Of a stretch of DNA of 64,000 bases, positions 11,747-20,052 are shown piece by piece. Every line of letters starts with the position of its first letter. Positions within the stretch are counted from its first letter, which is position 1. A model generated the notes under the pieces. That model did not search any database and was not told where the DNA came from. It was given only the letters and a program-made list of their open reading frames with translations. The stretch comes from Secundilactobacillus angelensis (GTDB lineage: Bacteria > Bacillota > Bacilli > Lactobacillales > Lactobacillaceae), in NCBI RefSeq assembly GCF_012641075.1, contig NZ_JAAXLJ010000007.1:78605-142604 (forward strand), given 5' to 3'. A program made the position numbers and the translations under genes.

Positions 11747-12049
11747 ATGAGTGAAGAAGCAACTTATTTCTGGACAAAAGTAATGGATGGCAAGACCCGT
11801 CTTGGCTTAACGAAAGCAGGGCAAGATGAACTTGGCACCATTAAGTTTGCTCACCTACCAAGTGTTGGCGACAAAGTGAACAAGGGCAAGACATTAATTA
11901 GTGTTGAAGCAGAAAAGGCCGTTTCGGATATTGATAGTCCGGTTAGCGGTGAAGTTGTTGCTGTGAACCCACAGTTAGACAACGACTTTGACAGCTTAAA
12001 CAGTGAAGAAGAGGCTGATGCTTGGCTTGTTGATATTAAGGAAGCCTAA
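11747..12049 (+). CDS. gcvH: Short GcvH-like lipoyl carrier protein
   Basis: A 100-residue lipoyl-domain protein resembling glycine cleavage H protein: GTIKFAHLPSVGDKVNKGKT followed by SVEAEKAVSDIDSPVSGEV, with the modifiable lysine at residue 57. It is shorter than canonical GcvH (about 125-130), lacking most of the C-terminal helix. No gcvT or gcvP is in the window. In Gram-positive bacteria GcvH can act as the relay from which lipoyl groups are passed on; with lipA and lplA only 5 kb away that role is plausible here (inference). The ATG is preceded by GAGGTGAAAG. Confidence 0.85.
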   Translation: MSEEATYFWTKVMDGKTRLGLTKAGQDELGTIKFAHLPSVGDKVNKGKTLISVEAEKAVSDIDSPVSGEVVAVNPQLDNDFDSLNSEEEADAWLVDIKEA

Positions 12050-12091
12050 TTGCAGTTTGATTAGATTCTAAAATTTCGATGACATTTTTCC

Positions 12092-12120
12092 TTGACAGCT
12101 CTCATTCAGATGGCTATACT
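12092..12120 (+). promoter_or_regulatory. Promoter of the Met T-box leader
   Basis: Consensus -35 TTGACA (12092-12097), 17-bp spacer, -10 TATACT (12115-12120). Transcription from here would begin the T-box RNA. Confidence 0.88.
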
Positions 12121-12126
12121 TTTGTC

Positions 12127-12396
12127 ATTGACTTAATTGAATAAGAGATCGGCAAAATGAGTAAGTGTTGAGTGGTCGTTTAGAGAGTCCCAGTTGGTGA
12201 AAAGGGATCGGCTCAATACGCTGAAGATGGTTTTGCATAGAGAGGTTACGGTGAACTTAAGCAAGCCGTGACTGGTTAACGGCCACTATCCCGTTGAGTC
12301 TTCGGACTCTTTGAGGTTACTGTTGTGAGACAGTAACGAATCTAAGGTGGTACGCGATAAGCTTCGCCCTTACTTAAGTAAGGGTGAGGCTTTTTT
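12127..12396 (+). promoter_or_regulatory. T-box leader, methionine type, controlling metNIQ
   Basis: tRNA-sensing leader. Stem I carries the AGAGAG bulge and a GGTGAAA apical motif; the specifier-loop pattern GAA-N-codon reads GAA-G-ATG with ATG at 12227-12229, i.e. methionine. The T-box core is AAGGTGGTACGCG (about 12343-12355), whose TGGT fits the A73 of tRNA-Met, though one C of the usual ACCGCG is missing. The terminator stem (12361-12396: CGCCCTTAC with GTAAGGGTG, then T run) precedes metN. Confidence 0.9.
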
Positions 12397-12419
12397 ATTT
12401 GAAAAAGGAGGTAACCGCA

Positions 12420-13454
12420 GTGATTGAATTTAAAGACGTGACAAAAACATTCACCACTAAAGATGGTGATTTGACAGCTGTCTCTGATGTGAACTTAAAC
12501 ATTGATGACGGTGAGATATACGGCATTGTCGGTTATTCCGGTGCTGGGAAGAGTACGTTAACCCGGATGTTAAACGGGCTAGAAACGCCCAGCAGCGGCG
12601 AAATTGATATCAACGGTGACAAGATTACCGCACTCTCGGGATCACAACTTAGAAAAAAACGGCAAAAAATTGGGATGATTTTTCAACATTTCAACTTACT
12701 TTGGTCTCGGACGGTGATTCAAAACATTATGTTTCCACTGGAAGTTGCAGGTGTCTCACGCAAGGAACGTCAGCAGAAAGCTCAGCACTTGGTTGACCTG
12801 GTTGGCTTGACCGGTCGGGAGCATTCCTATCCGTCCGAGTTATCAGGTGGTCAAAAGCAACGGGTGGGTGTCGCAAGGGCACTGGCAAACGATCCTGAAA
12901 TTCTGATTTCTGATGAAGCAACCAGTGCTTTGGATCCACAAACCACCGATGAAGTTTTGGATTTGCTGCTGGAGATCAATAAGAAGATGAACTTGAGCAT
13001 TGTTCTTATCACTCATGAAATGCACGCCATCAGAAAGATTTGTGACCACGTGGCTGTGATGGATGATGGCCGAGTTGTAGAGCAAGGAACCGTCTTCAAC
13101 GTCTTCCGTAATCCCAAGCAGGAGATTACCAAGCGCTTCGTTAGTGAAGAAGTTGATCCAGCTTTGACAGATACTAACAGTATCGTGGAAGACCTGATTA
13201 AGAGCTATCCTGAAGGGATCATTGTTCAGTTGGTCTTCCATGGTGACCAAGCGAAACTGCCAATTGTCTCTGAAATGATTCACCAGTTTCCTAAACTTCA
13301 GGTCAGCATTATTGAAGGGAGCATTCACCAAACGCAGGAAGGATCCATTGGCTCGCTATATCTACAAATTACTGGTGAGAAGGAAAGCCTAGATGGTGCC
13401 TTGGAGCTGCTGAAGAAAATGCGTGTGGAAACGGAGGTGATTCACCGTGACTAA
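12420..13454 (+). CDS. metN: Methionine ABC transporter ATP-binding protein
   Basis: ATPase of the MetNIQ importer for methionine. The 344-residue protein has Walker A GYSGAGKST (from residue 38), the signature LSGGQKQRVGVARAL, Walker B EILISDEATSALD, and a C-terminal NIL (ACT-like) regulatory domain of about 90 residues, which in the family binds methionine. The GTG start is set by AAGGAGG 8 bp upstream, right after the T-box terminator; the in-frame GTG further upstream lies inside the terminator. It overlaps metI by 8 bp. Confidence 0.96.
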   Translation: MIEFKDVTKTFTTKDGDLTAVSDVNLNIDDGEIYGIVGYSGAGKSTLTRMLNGLETPSSGEIDINGDKITALSGSQLRKKRQKIGMIFQHFNLLWSRTVIQNIMFPLEVAGVSRKERQQKAQHLVDLVGLTGREHSYPSELSGGQKQRVGVARALANDPEILISDEATSALDPQTTDEVLDLLLEINKKMNLSIVLITHEMHAIRKICDHVAVMDDGRVVEQGTVFNVFRNPKQEITKRFVSEEVDPALTDTNSIVEDLIKSYPEGIIVQLVFHGDQAKLPIVSEMIHQFPKLQVSIIEGSIHQTQEGSIGSLYLQITGEKESLDGALELLKKMRVETEVIHRD

Positions 13455-14130
13455 TGGCTCATATTTCGCATTTAAAACAGTTGATTGGGCTAACATGGGT
13501 GGAGCGACTTGGGAAACCATTTGGATGACCGTCGTTTCGATGATTGTCGTTGCAATCTTAGGTGTTTTGTTAGGTTTGCTATTATTTGAAACAACGGCAA
13601 GTGACAATGTTGGTGTTAAGGTGCTTAACGCAGTCGTTTCTTTCTTGGTTAACGTCTTCCGATCAATTCCATTTATTATTTTGATCATGTTGTTGCTACC
13701 GATTACCAAAAACTTGGTAGGAACCATCATCGGGCCCACAGCGGCATTGCCGTCATTAATTGTTTCAGCGGCACCATTTTACGCACGGATGGTTGAACTA
13801 GCTTTCCATGAAATTGACCGTGGTGTGATTGAAGCGGCCGAAGCAATGGGTGCTAACAAGTGGCAGATCGTCTATAAGGTACTCTTACCTGAAAGTATGC
13901 CGGCACTGGTTTCTGGTGTAACGGTTACCACTATCTCGCTGATTGGTTATACCGCAATGGCTGGTGCTATTGGAGCTGGTGGGTTAGGTAACCTAGCGTA
14001 TATCGATGGTTTCCAAGCTAATAACAACACCATCGTGCTTGTTGCCACAGTCATCATTGTTGTCATCGTCTTTGCATTTCAATTTATTGGGGATTTCCTG
14101 GTTCGTCGAATTGATAAGCGAACCTTATAA
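13447..14130 (+). CDS. metI: Methionine ABC transporter permease
   Basis: Membrane subunit of 227 residues with five to six membrane segments and the cytoplasmic EAA loop (EAAEAMGANKWQIVYKVLLPE) that contacts MetN. The start is GTG (ACGGAGG upstream) inside the 3' end of metN, showing tight coupling. The C-terminal RRIDKRTL tail is typical. Confidence 0.95.
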   Translation: MTNGSYFAFKTVDWANMGGATWETIWMTVVSMIVVAILGVLLGLLLFETTASDNVGVKVLNAVVSFLVNVFRSIPFIILIMLLLPITKNLVGTIIGPTAALPSLIVSAAPFYARMVELAFHEIDRGVIEAAEAMGANKWQIVYKVLLPESMPALVSGVTVTTISLIGYTAMAGAIGAGGLGNLAYIDGFQANNNTIVLVATVIIVVIVFAFQFIGDFLVRRIDKRTL

Positions 14131-14165
14131 AAATTATTATTCTATATTTTTGGGAGGAATTGTTC

Positions 14166-14999
14166 ATGAAGACTTCGAAACGGATTTTAGGTATTTTAGG
14201 AATTGCTGCAACAACTGTGTTATTAGCCGCTTGTGGGAATAATTCAAGTAAATCAAAGACCACCACGATTACGGTGGGTGCTTCAGCTATCCCCCATGCA
14301 CAAATTTTAAAACATGTTCAGCCACAACTGAAAAAGGAAGGCGTCAACTTAAAGATCAAGGTCTTCCAAGACTACGTAATGCCTAACAAGGCTTTAGCAA
14401 GCAAGGAATTGGATGCCAATTACTTCCAACACATCCCATTTTTGAACACTTGGAACAAGGCTAACCACGGTACTTTGGTCAGCGCCGGTGGTGTTCACTT
14501 GGAACCAATTTCAGCTTATTCAAAGAAAGTTAAGAACTTAAAGGATGTCAAGGATGGTTCAACTATCTTAGCAAGTTCCAACACGCCTGACTATGGCCGT
14601 ATCCTAACCATTTTACAGGATGCTGGTTTGATCAAGGTCAAGAAGGGCATTGATATTACCACTGCTAACTTCTCAGATATTACCTCAAACCCTCGTCATT
14701 TGAAGTTCAAGCACAGCTACGAACCAAAATTGATGCCAAGTATCTACAAGAACGGTGAAGGTGACGTGGACTTCATTAACGCCAACTATGCTGTTCAGTC
14801 AGGTTTGAACCCATTGAAGCAAGCCATTGCAACTGAAAAGTCATCATCACCATACGTCAACATTGTTGCTGTACGGAAGGGTGACCAAAAGAAGCCAGCC
14901 ATCAAGAAGTTGATGAAGGCACTGCAATCAAAGAGCACGCAAAAGTGGATCTACAACCATTATAAAGGTGCTGTATTACCAGCAAAGAGTTACAAATAA
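14166..14999 (+). CDS. metQ: Methionine-binding lipoprotein
   Basis: Substrate-binding component of MetNIQ (277 residues, NlpA/MetQ family), anchored outside the membrane. The signal peptide ends in the lipobox LAAC (cysteine about residue 22), followed by a serine/asparagine linker. Family motifs such as FQDYVMPNKALASKELDANY and FQHIPFL are visible. The ATG at 14166 has GGGAGGAA 7-8 bp upstream. It ends the operon and is followed by a large palindrome. Confidence 0.95.
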   Translation: MKTSKRILGILGIAATTVLLAACGNNSSKSKTTTITVGASAIPHAQILKHVQPQLKKEGVNLKIKVFQDYVMPNKALASKELDANYFQHIPFLNTWNKANHGTLVSAGGVHLEPISAYSKKVKNLKDVKDGSTILASSNTPDYGRILTILQDAGLIKVKKGIDITTANFSDITSNPRHLKFKHSYEPKLMPSIYKNGEGDVDFINANYAVQSGLNPLKQAIATEKSSSPYVNIVAVRKGDQKKPAIKKLMKALQSKSTQKWIYNHYKGAVLPAKSYK

Positions 15000-15003
15000 G
15001 AGA

Positions 15004-15115
15004 GCGTAAAAAGGGACGTTTAGCCCCCAGAGTATAACAGAAATGACCCTATCACCCCGAACTTGAGTGGTAGGGTCATTTCTGTTATACGGCCGGGGGC
15101 TGTCCCTTTTTACGC
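15004..15115. repeat. 112-bp imperfect palindrome (terminator-like intergenic element)
   Basis: Two arms of about 47 bp: the outer 14 bp GCGTAAAAAGGGAC and GTCCCTTTTTACGC pair perfectly, an inner block GTATAACAGAAATGACCC pairs with GGGTCATTTCTGTTATAC, and GCCCCC with GGGGGC. Only a few mismatches and a small bulge interrupt it. It follows metQ and would terminate in either direction; it is far longer than needed for a terminator, which suggests a repeat element. Confidence 0.85.
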
Positions 15116-15122
15116 GTGTAGG
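15058..15122 (+). repeat. 65-bp direct repeat, copy 1
   Basis: This copy includes the right arm of the palindrome. It matches 15142-15206 at 58 of 65 positions with no gap; the shared block GGCCGGGGGCTGTCCCTTTT is identical in both. Confidence 0.88.
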
Positions 15123-15141
15123 CTAGATAAGAGGGCCCCCT

Positions 15142-15206
15142 CGAACTTGGGTGGTAGGGTCCTTTTCGTTATATGGCCGGGGGCTGTCCCTTTTTGCGCG
15201 TATAGG
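15142..15206 (+). repeat. 65-bp direct repeat, copy 2
   Basis: Second copy of the right-arm unit, 84 bp downstream of the first. It has no matching left arm, so it looks like a partial duplication of the palindromic element. Confidence 0.88.
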
Positions 15207-15247
15207 AAAGGTAAACCAACTATTTTACAAGAAAAGCTAATTTCTAA

Positions 15248-15276
15248 TTGACAAGTAACTGTGTTGCCTTTATAGT
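15248..15276 (+). promoter_or_regulatory. Promoter of the five-gene ABC transporter operon
   Basis: -35 TTGACA (15248-15253), 17-bp spacer, -10 TATAGT (15271-15276), 64 bp ahead of the first gene. Confidence 0.88.
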
Positions 15277-15296
15277 TAGCTACATGAGTAACTAAC
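15275..15296. promoter_or_regulatory. Operator-like inverted repeat at the transcription start
   Basis: Arms GTTAGCTAC and GTAACTAAC pair at 8 of 9 positions around ATGA. It begins at the last bases of the -10 and covers the expected start site, a position suited to repression. The GntR-family protein encoded in the same operon (17956) is the obvious candidate ligand (inference). Confidence 0.55.
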
Positions 15297-15340
15297 CAAA
15301 TAACAAGCCAAGATCGTTATTAATCAATGGAGGAGTAATT

Positions 15341-16096
15341 ATGACAATGACACCAGTTGTTTCCGTCAGAGACTTGCACAAAACCTATGGTAAGACCGGT
15401 CAAAAACAGTACGAAGCATTGAAGGGGATCAGCTTTGACGTGGAAACAGATGAATTTGTTGGCATCATGGGTGCCTCGGGTTCTGGTAAAACTACTTTGC
15501 TTAATATTTTAGCAACACTGGATGCACCTACGTCCGGTGAAGTGGAAATTAATCAACAAGTATTGGCCAACTTAAAAGGTAATCAAATTGCTGATTTTCG
15601 CGCTAAACAAGTTGGCTTTATTTTCCAAGATTTTAATCTGTTGGAAAATCTAACCAACTACGAAAATATTGCTTTGCCACTGTCACTACAAAATATTAGT
15701 CGCAAAAAAGCGCAGCCTGAAGTTCAACGGATTGCTAAACAGTTGAACATTGAATCACTATTGGAGAAATATCCCACGGAGATCTCTGGTGGTCAAAAAC
15801 AGCGTGTGGCTGCGGCACGAGCATTGGTTTCCCACCCAGCGATCCTTTTTGGTGACGAACCTACTGGGGCGCTGGATTCCAATAGTGCCCGCGACTTGCT
15901 GGAGATGTTAAACACCATCAATCACGATCAACAGGTACCGATATTGCTGGTGACCCATGATCCATTTTCAGCTAGTTATTGCCAACGTATCCTGTTTATC
16001 AAGGATGGCAAAATTGGCCAGGAAATCAAAAAGGGAACACACACCCGTCAGCAGTTCTATCAGGCCATTCTTGATACGCTTGGCACGTTTGATTAA
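15341..16096 (+). CDS. Bce-type ABC transporter ATP-binding protein
   Basis: ATPase of 251 residues in the BceA/MacB-like group that serves peptide-antibiotic resistance and sensing transporters. Walker A GASGSGKTT, signature ISGGQKQRVAAARAL, and Walker B AILFGDEPTGALD (the EPTGALD variant is typical of this group) are intact. The ATG has GGAGGAG upstream. The BceB-like permease follows after 14 bp. No BceRS-type two-component system is next to it, unlike classical loci. Confidence 0.9.
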   Translation: MTMTPVVSVRDLHKTYGKTGQKQYEALKGISFDVETDEFVGIMGASGSGKTTLLNILATLDAPTSGEVEINQQVLANLKGNQIADFRAKQVGFIFQDFNLLENLTNYENIALPLSLQNISRKKAQPEVQRIAKQLNIESLLEKYPTEISGGQKQRVAAARALVSHPAILFGDEPTGALDSNSARDLLEMLNTINHDQQVPILLVTHDPFSASYCQRILFIKDGKIGQEIKKGTHTRQQFYQAILDTLGTFD

Positions 16097-16110
16097 GGGG
16101 GGACGCCAAC

Positions 16111-17922
16111 ATGTTAAATAAACTTGCATTTGCCGGTGTTAAGAGCCGGCTGAAGGATTATGTTGTGCTGTTTTTCGGCTTAATCATGTCCAGCGCCATT
16201 TTTTATATGTTTGAATCATTGGCAACCAATAAGGCGTTTATTAAAGCTAATGCCCAACAAATTACAGGAGCAAACTTTATCTTTTTGTTTGGGGCGATCT
16301 TATTGACCATCATCACGCTGGTGTATGTATTTTACGCAAATTCATTTTTGATGAGCATGAGGCGTCATGACTACGGTCTCTTTATGATGCTTGGTGCAAA
16401 ACAATCAAAAATTGGTCAGCTGATCTTAGTGGAAACAATGGCCATTGGCACGATTGCCAGTGTGATTGGGACCATTATTGGCTGGGGATTTACGGCGTCA
16501 GTGGGACCGTTTTTAATGAGTCGGATGATTGGCAATAAATTGCAGCATTTTAATGCTTTTTATGTTCCTGCAATCGTGACAACGATTGTGTTGTACCTCA
16601 TCTTATTTTTAATTGCTGGTATCATTAACCGGCTGGCTTTAACGAAGACTTCTGTCCTGCAACTATTAAAAGGTGATAGTCAGCCAAACAGACCGGTCTT
16701 AAAGCCTGTGAGTCAATTGTTACAAGTTGTAGTGGGCGTCTTATTACTGATGTTGGGTTATTACGCCATGAGTCACGTTGAAAAATTTGCTTTGAGCACG
16801 ATTCCCATTGGCTTGGTAACCATTGTGTTGGGCACGTACTTCTTATTCAACGCAATTTTTGTCTGGTTGATTTTGTTATTAAAGCGCTCTGGTTGGGCCA
16901 GTCTCGGATTAAGAAACTTTACGCTGTCACAACTCAGTTTCCGACTTCATAACTACACTAAGATTTTATCAGTCGTTTCCATTCTCATCGCGTTGTCACT
17001 GGGGGCCATCACGGTTGGCATTGGTATGCAAAAGCAAGTAACGGCTTTATCAACTGCTAGTGAGGCCTATACCATGGCAATTAAAAACCCATCGCGACAT
17101 ACCAACCATTTAATCGATAAACTGACGCTGGACACTAAAGTGACCTATCAGCAAAAAGAAACCAGTAAGATAATTTATTATCGTGCTGATCAATTTAAAG
17201 ACCGGCCATTAGAGTTTACCGGCTTTCAGTCACCGTTAAATTCAAAACAGAAGAATCGATTAGCATCACCCACCTATCAGAATCTCACTAGCACCCAATT
17301 AACTCAGCATCCTGAAAAGTTAATGGCACTGCAACCCAATGCGCCTCAAAAACCTTTCCGATTAGTTTCGAGGACCACTTTTAATAAGCTACCAGTTCAC
17401 GCTCAGCGATTAACTCTTTTCAGAGTTAAAAACTTACAAGCGGATAAGACAGATTTGAAGCACATCGTGACCAGCATGGGTAATCCAGCGGTTGACACGG
17501 TCCCGGGTGCTTACGGGACGTTTGTGCTTGCTACGGCCATGTTTGGTGGCCTTGAGTTTATGGGCTTCTTTTTAGGAATTGCTTTTCTGGCGATGCTTGC
17601 CAGCTGCCTCATGTTTAAGATTCTCAGCGGCGCAGCAACCGATAAGCGTCGTTACGAGATGCTTAATAAGATTGGTGCTCGACCATCACGATTACGGGCT
17701 TCAATTGCTCGAGAAATTCTGGTTTTATTTGTATTGCCCGCAATTGTTGGGGTTGTCCACGTTTTATTTGGTCTCCTTATGTTCAAAGTTTTGATGCTTA
17801 ATCCTTATTATCAGATATGGTTACCATTTACAATTTTCTTTGTCTTGTATATGATTTATTACATTATAACCGTTCGACTTTACGAGCATATCGTTTTACC
17901 GAAGCTCAGAATTGATAACTAG
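16111..17922 (+). CDS. Bce-type ABC transporter permease (FtsX-like)
   Basis: Permease of 603 residues, slightly shorter than BceB (about 650). An N-terminal membrane segment and FtsX-like clusters are followed by a soluble extracellular domain of roughly 170 residues (about 310-480) between membrane segments seven and eight, then three C-terminal segments including AATDKRRYEMLNKIGARPSR. This architecture is diagnostic of bacitracin/lantibiotic-type transporters; the large loop contacts the substrate in the family. The substrate here is unknown. ATG with GGGGGG upstream. Confidence 0.88.
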   Translation: MLNKLAFAGVKSRLKDYVVLFFGLIMSSAIFYMFESLATNKAFIKANAQQITGANFIFLFGAILLTIITLVYVFYANSFLMSMRRHDYGLFMMLGAKQSKIGQLILVETMAIGTIASVIGTIIGWGFTASVGPFLMSRMIGNKLQHFNAFYVPAIVTTIVLYLILFLIAGIINRLALTKTSVLQLLKGDSQPNRPVLKPVSQLLQVVVGVLLLMLGYYAMSHVEKFALSTIPIGLVTIVLGTYFLFNAIFVWLILLLKRSGWASLGLRNFTLSQLSFRLHNYTKILSVVSILIALSLGAITVGIGMQKQVTALSTASEAYTMAIKNPSRHTNHLIDKLTLDTKVTYQQKETSKIIYYRADQFKDRPLEFTGFQSPLNSKQKNRLASPTYQNLTSTQLTQHPEKLMALQPNAPQKPFRLVSRTTFNKLPVHAQRLTLFRVKNLQADKTDLKHIVTSMGNPAVDTVPGAYGTFVLATAMFGGLEFMGFFLGIAFLAMLASCLMFKILSGAATDKRRYEMLNKIGARPSRLRASIAREILVLFVLPAIVGVVHVLFGLLMFKVLMLNPYYQIWLPFTIFFVLYMIYYIITVRLYEHIVLPKLRIDN

Positions 17923-17955
17923 TTTGCGGTGAAAGGAAGGATTGGCTGGTGGATC

Positions 17956-18327
17956 ATGCAATTTGACTTTAATAGTACTGAACCACTGTATCTTCAAGTT
18001 GCTGAGCAGATTGAAGAGGCAATTTTTACAAACAGCTTTGAAGAGGGGACTCAGGTGCCCTCAACAACTGAGGTATCTAAACAATTTCACATCAATCCTG
18101 CCACGGTTCTTAAAGGGATGAATATTTTGGTCAGCGATGGCTTTTTGGAAAAAAGGCGTGGCCTCGGGATGTTTGTGGTAACGGGTGCCCACGCTAAAAT
18201 CCGGGAAAAACGTCAGACGGAATTTTATGAAGATTACGTGGTTAACTTGGTTAAAGAAGCTAAAAAATTAAGCTTGCCAGAAACGACTATTCTCGAAATG
18301 ATAAAAAGGGGGTATAACAATGGCTAA
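17956..18327 (+). CDS. GntR family transcriptional regulator (YtrA subfamily)
   Basis: A 123-residue regulator with an N-terminal winged helix (PLYLQVAEQIEEAI, then VPSTTEVSKQFHINPATV as the recognition region) and only a short helical tail, the YtrA-type form that usually controls adjacent ABC transporters. I start it at ATG 17956, where the family domain begins; the ribosome site (AAAGGAAGG) is rather far away, 15 bp, and an upstream GTG at 17929 has none. Its stop overlaps the next ABC ATPase by 8 bp. It probably represses this operon (inference). Confidence 0.9.
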   Translation: MQFDFNSTEPLYLQVAEQIEEAIFTNSFEEGTQVPSTTEVSKQFHINPATVLKGMNILVSDGFLEKRRGLGMFVVTGAHAKIREKRQTEFYEDYVVNLVKEAKKLSLPETTILEMIKRGYNNG

Positions 18328-19204
18328 ACTTAAGCCAATTAAAATTAACCACGTCAGTAAATATTTTGGTAAACAGCAAGTTTTGGACGATATCGAGTTG
18401 ACCATTGAACCAGAGACTATCTATGGTTTATTAGGTCGAAATGGCGCTGGAAAGAGTACGTTATTCAATATCATTACTGACCGGATCCCGTTAAGCGACG
18501 GAGAAGTGACCATTGCTGGGCAGCCGGTAACCGACAATGATGCTGTACTCAACCGGATTTACCTGATGAGTGAGGCAAATCTTTATCCTTCACGGATGCG
18601 TGTTAAGGACATTTTTCAATTAACAGCACAACTTTATCAAGGGATGGACATGGCGCTGGCACAAACCTTAGCTGAACAATTCGAACTGAATATGAGTACC
18701 CGCTTCAATAAATTGTCCACGGGGTCTCGTTCCATCATGAAACTGATCATTGCTTTGGCGGTTGATGTTGATTACGTCTTTTTAGATGAGCCAACTCTGG
18801 GGCTGGATGCCAATCATCGGCGCCTATTTTACGATGCTTTGCTGGACAGTTATGCCAAGCGACCACGCAGTTTTATCATTTCGACTCATTTAATAGAAGA
18901 AGCCAGCAATTTAATCGAGCGTGTCTGGGTATTGCAAAATCAGCACATTATTATTGATGAATCTACTGAAAGCGTATTGAATAAGGGCTTTGCTGTAACC
19001 GGGCCAACGGCGGATGTTGAAGCTTATACGGCTGGTCTAAATATTATTGGGCATGAAGCACTCGGTAATTTGATGGTGCACTATATTTACGGTGAATTGA
19101 AGGGTGATAGGCCAATACCGGATACAGTGTCAATCAGCCATATCGATTTGCAGCGTTTATTTATCTATCTGACTAACCAGGAGGTGTCCACCGATGAGAA
19201 TTAA
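18320..19204 (+). CDS. ABC transporter ATP-binding protein (YtrB-like)
   Basis: ATPase of 294 residues with Walker A GRNGAGKST, Walker B VDYVFLDEPTLGLD, and an H-loop in STHLIEE. The signature region reads KLSTGSRSIMKLIIAL: STG in place of SGG, a variant seen in drug-export type ATPases of this group. A C-terminal extension of about 80 residues follows the ATPase core. It overlaps the GntR gene by 8 bp and the permease gene by 11 bp. Confidence 0.9.
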   Translation: MAKLKPIKINHVSKYFGKQQVLDDIELTIEPETIYGLLGRNGAGKSTLFNIITDRIPLSDGEVTIAGQPVTDNDAVLNRIYLMSEANLYPSRMRVKDIFQLTAQLYQGMDMALAQTLAEQFELNMSTRFNKLSTGSRSIMKLIIALAVDVDYVFLDEPTLGLDANHRRLFYDALLDSYAKRPRSFIISTHLIEEASNLIERVWVLQNQHIIIDESTESVLNKGFAVTGPTADVEAYTAGLNIIGHEALGNLMVHYIYGELKGDRPIPDTVSISHIDLQRLFIYLTNQEVSTDEN

Positions 19205-19973
19205 GGCAGCATTTTCATATCAGCTTAAAAATTACTTTAAATCTTTCGGCTGGGTTTATCTGTGGTCAATCGCCGTTGTGGTAATTCTCCCCTTTGCAAT
19301 TTCTCTCCTGTTGGGACGAATTAACATCTATGACATTAACGACTACTTACCTCAGTTTTTACCATCGTTGATCCTGAGTTTTTACCTGTTTGTGTTTGGC
19401 GGTATCAGCTATGATGGGTTTAAGCTATTCATTCAAAATGGGTTGGGGCGAAAGACTTATTTTCTGAGCAAATTATCCGCGTTGACTGTGATTTTATTAG
19501 TGGGAGAGGCAATTAATGTGCTGTACGGGTTGTTCTACCACCACTTCATTAATCCCAAAAACAATCCAATCATGACTTTTAGTGTCCTGTATGGTCATTA
19601 CTTCAACTCGGCTGCTGCTAATACGGTATCGGTGTTGATCATCACGATGTTATTTACGGCTTGCATTATGGTCACTGGAATGGTCATTGGTTCGAGCTTA
19701 GGGCTGTTCAATAGGCGAGTGCAACGGATCAGTATTATTGGGATGCCAGTCGTGCTCTTTGTGTTGCTGGCAGTGTTGGTGATGCTAAATGATCAAACCA
19801 GTTTAAAGCTGACTTGGATCGGGGATGTCCTACTGTTTATCGTTGGCATGAAGCAGCCAGTTAGCACGGGTCACTTTGTCGCCTATGCACCAATGATATC
19901 TGGAACTATTTATATCATGGTGATGTTGTTTATTAGTTACCGTCTGACTTTAAGATTCCGCGTACCCCGATGA
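19194..19973 (+). CDS. ABC transporter permease, YtrA-regulated type
   Basis: Membrane protein of 259 residues with six predicted segments and no soluble domain, consistent with an ABC-2-like permease for the preceding ATPase. I do not recognise a closer family. The start ATG has GGAGG upstream inside the ATPase gene. It ends the five-gene operon that begins at 15341. Confidence 0.82.
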   Translation: MRIKAAFSYQLKNYFKSFGWVYLWSIAVVVILPFAISLLLGRINIYDINDYLPQFLPSLILSFYLFVFGGISYDGFKLFIQNGLGRKTYFLSKLSALTVILLVGEAINVLYGLFYHHFINPKNNPIMTFSVLYGHYFNSAAANTVSVLIITMLFTACIMVTGMVIGSSLGLFNRRVQRISIIGMPVVLFVLLAVLVMLNDQTSLKLTWIGDVLLFIVGMKQPVSTGHFVAYAPMISGTIYIMVMLFISYRLTLRFRVPR

Positions 19974-20012
19974 TTTGGTGGTTGAATCCCATTTTCTCGT
20001 CAGTCATAAACG

Positions 20013-20021
20013 TGCTAAAAT
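20013..20021 (+). promoter_or_regulatory. Extended -10 promoter of the DUF2785 gene
   Basis: TGCTAAAAT lies 32 bp ahead of the GTG start. No clear -35. Confidence 0.45.
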
Positions 20022-20052
20022 AAGAACATGCTTAAAGATCGGAGCGAGAAAA

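Noticed and set aside
13389..13739. A 116-codon minus-strand ORF over metN/metI
   Set aside because: Shadow of well-supported genes on the other strand; same reasoning for the many antisense ORFs over murA, valS, recA and mutS.
15063..15251. A 62-codon ORF across the 65-bp repeats
   Set aside because: It consists of repeat and palindrome sequence, without a ribosome site; its apparent protein repeat simply mirrors the DNA repeat.
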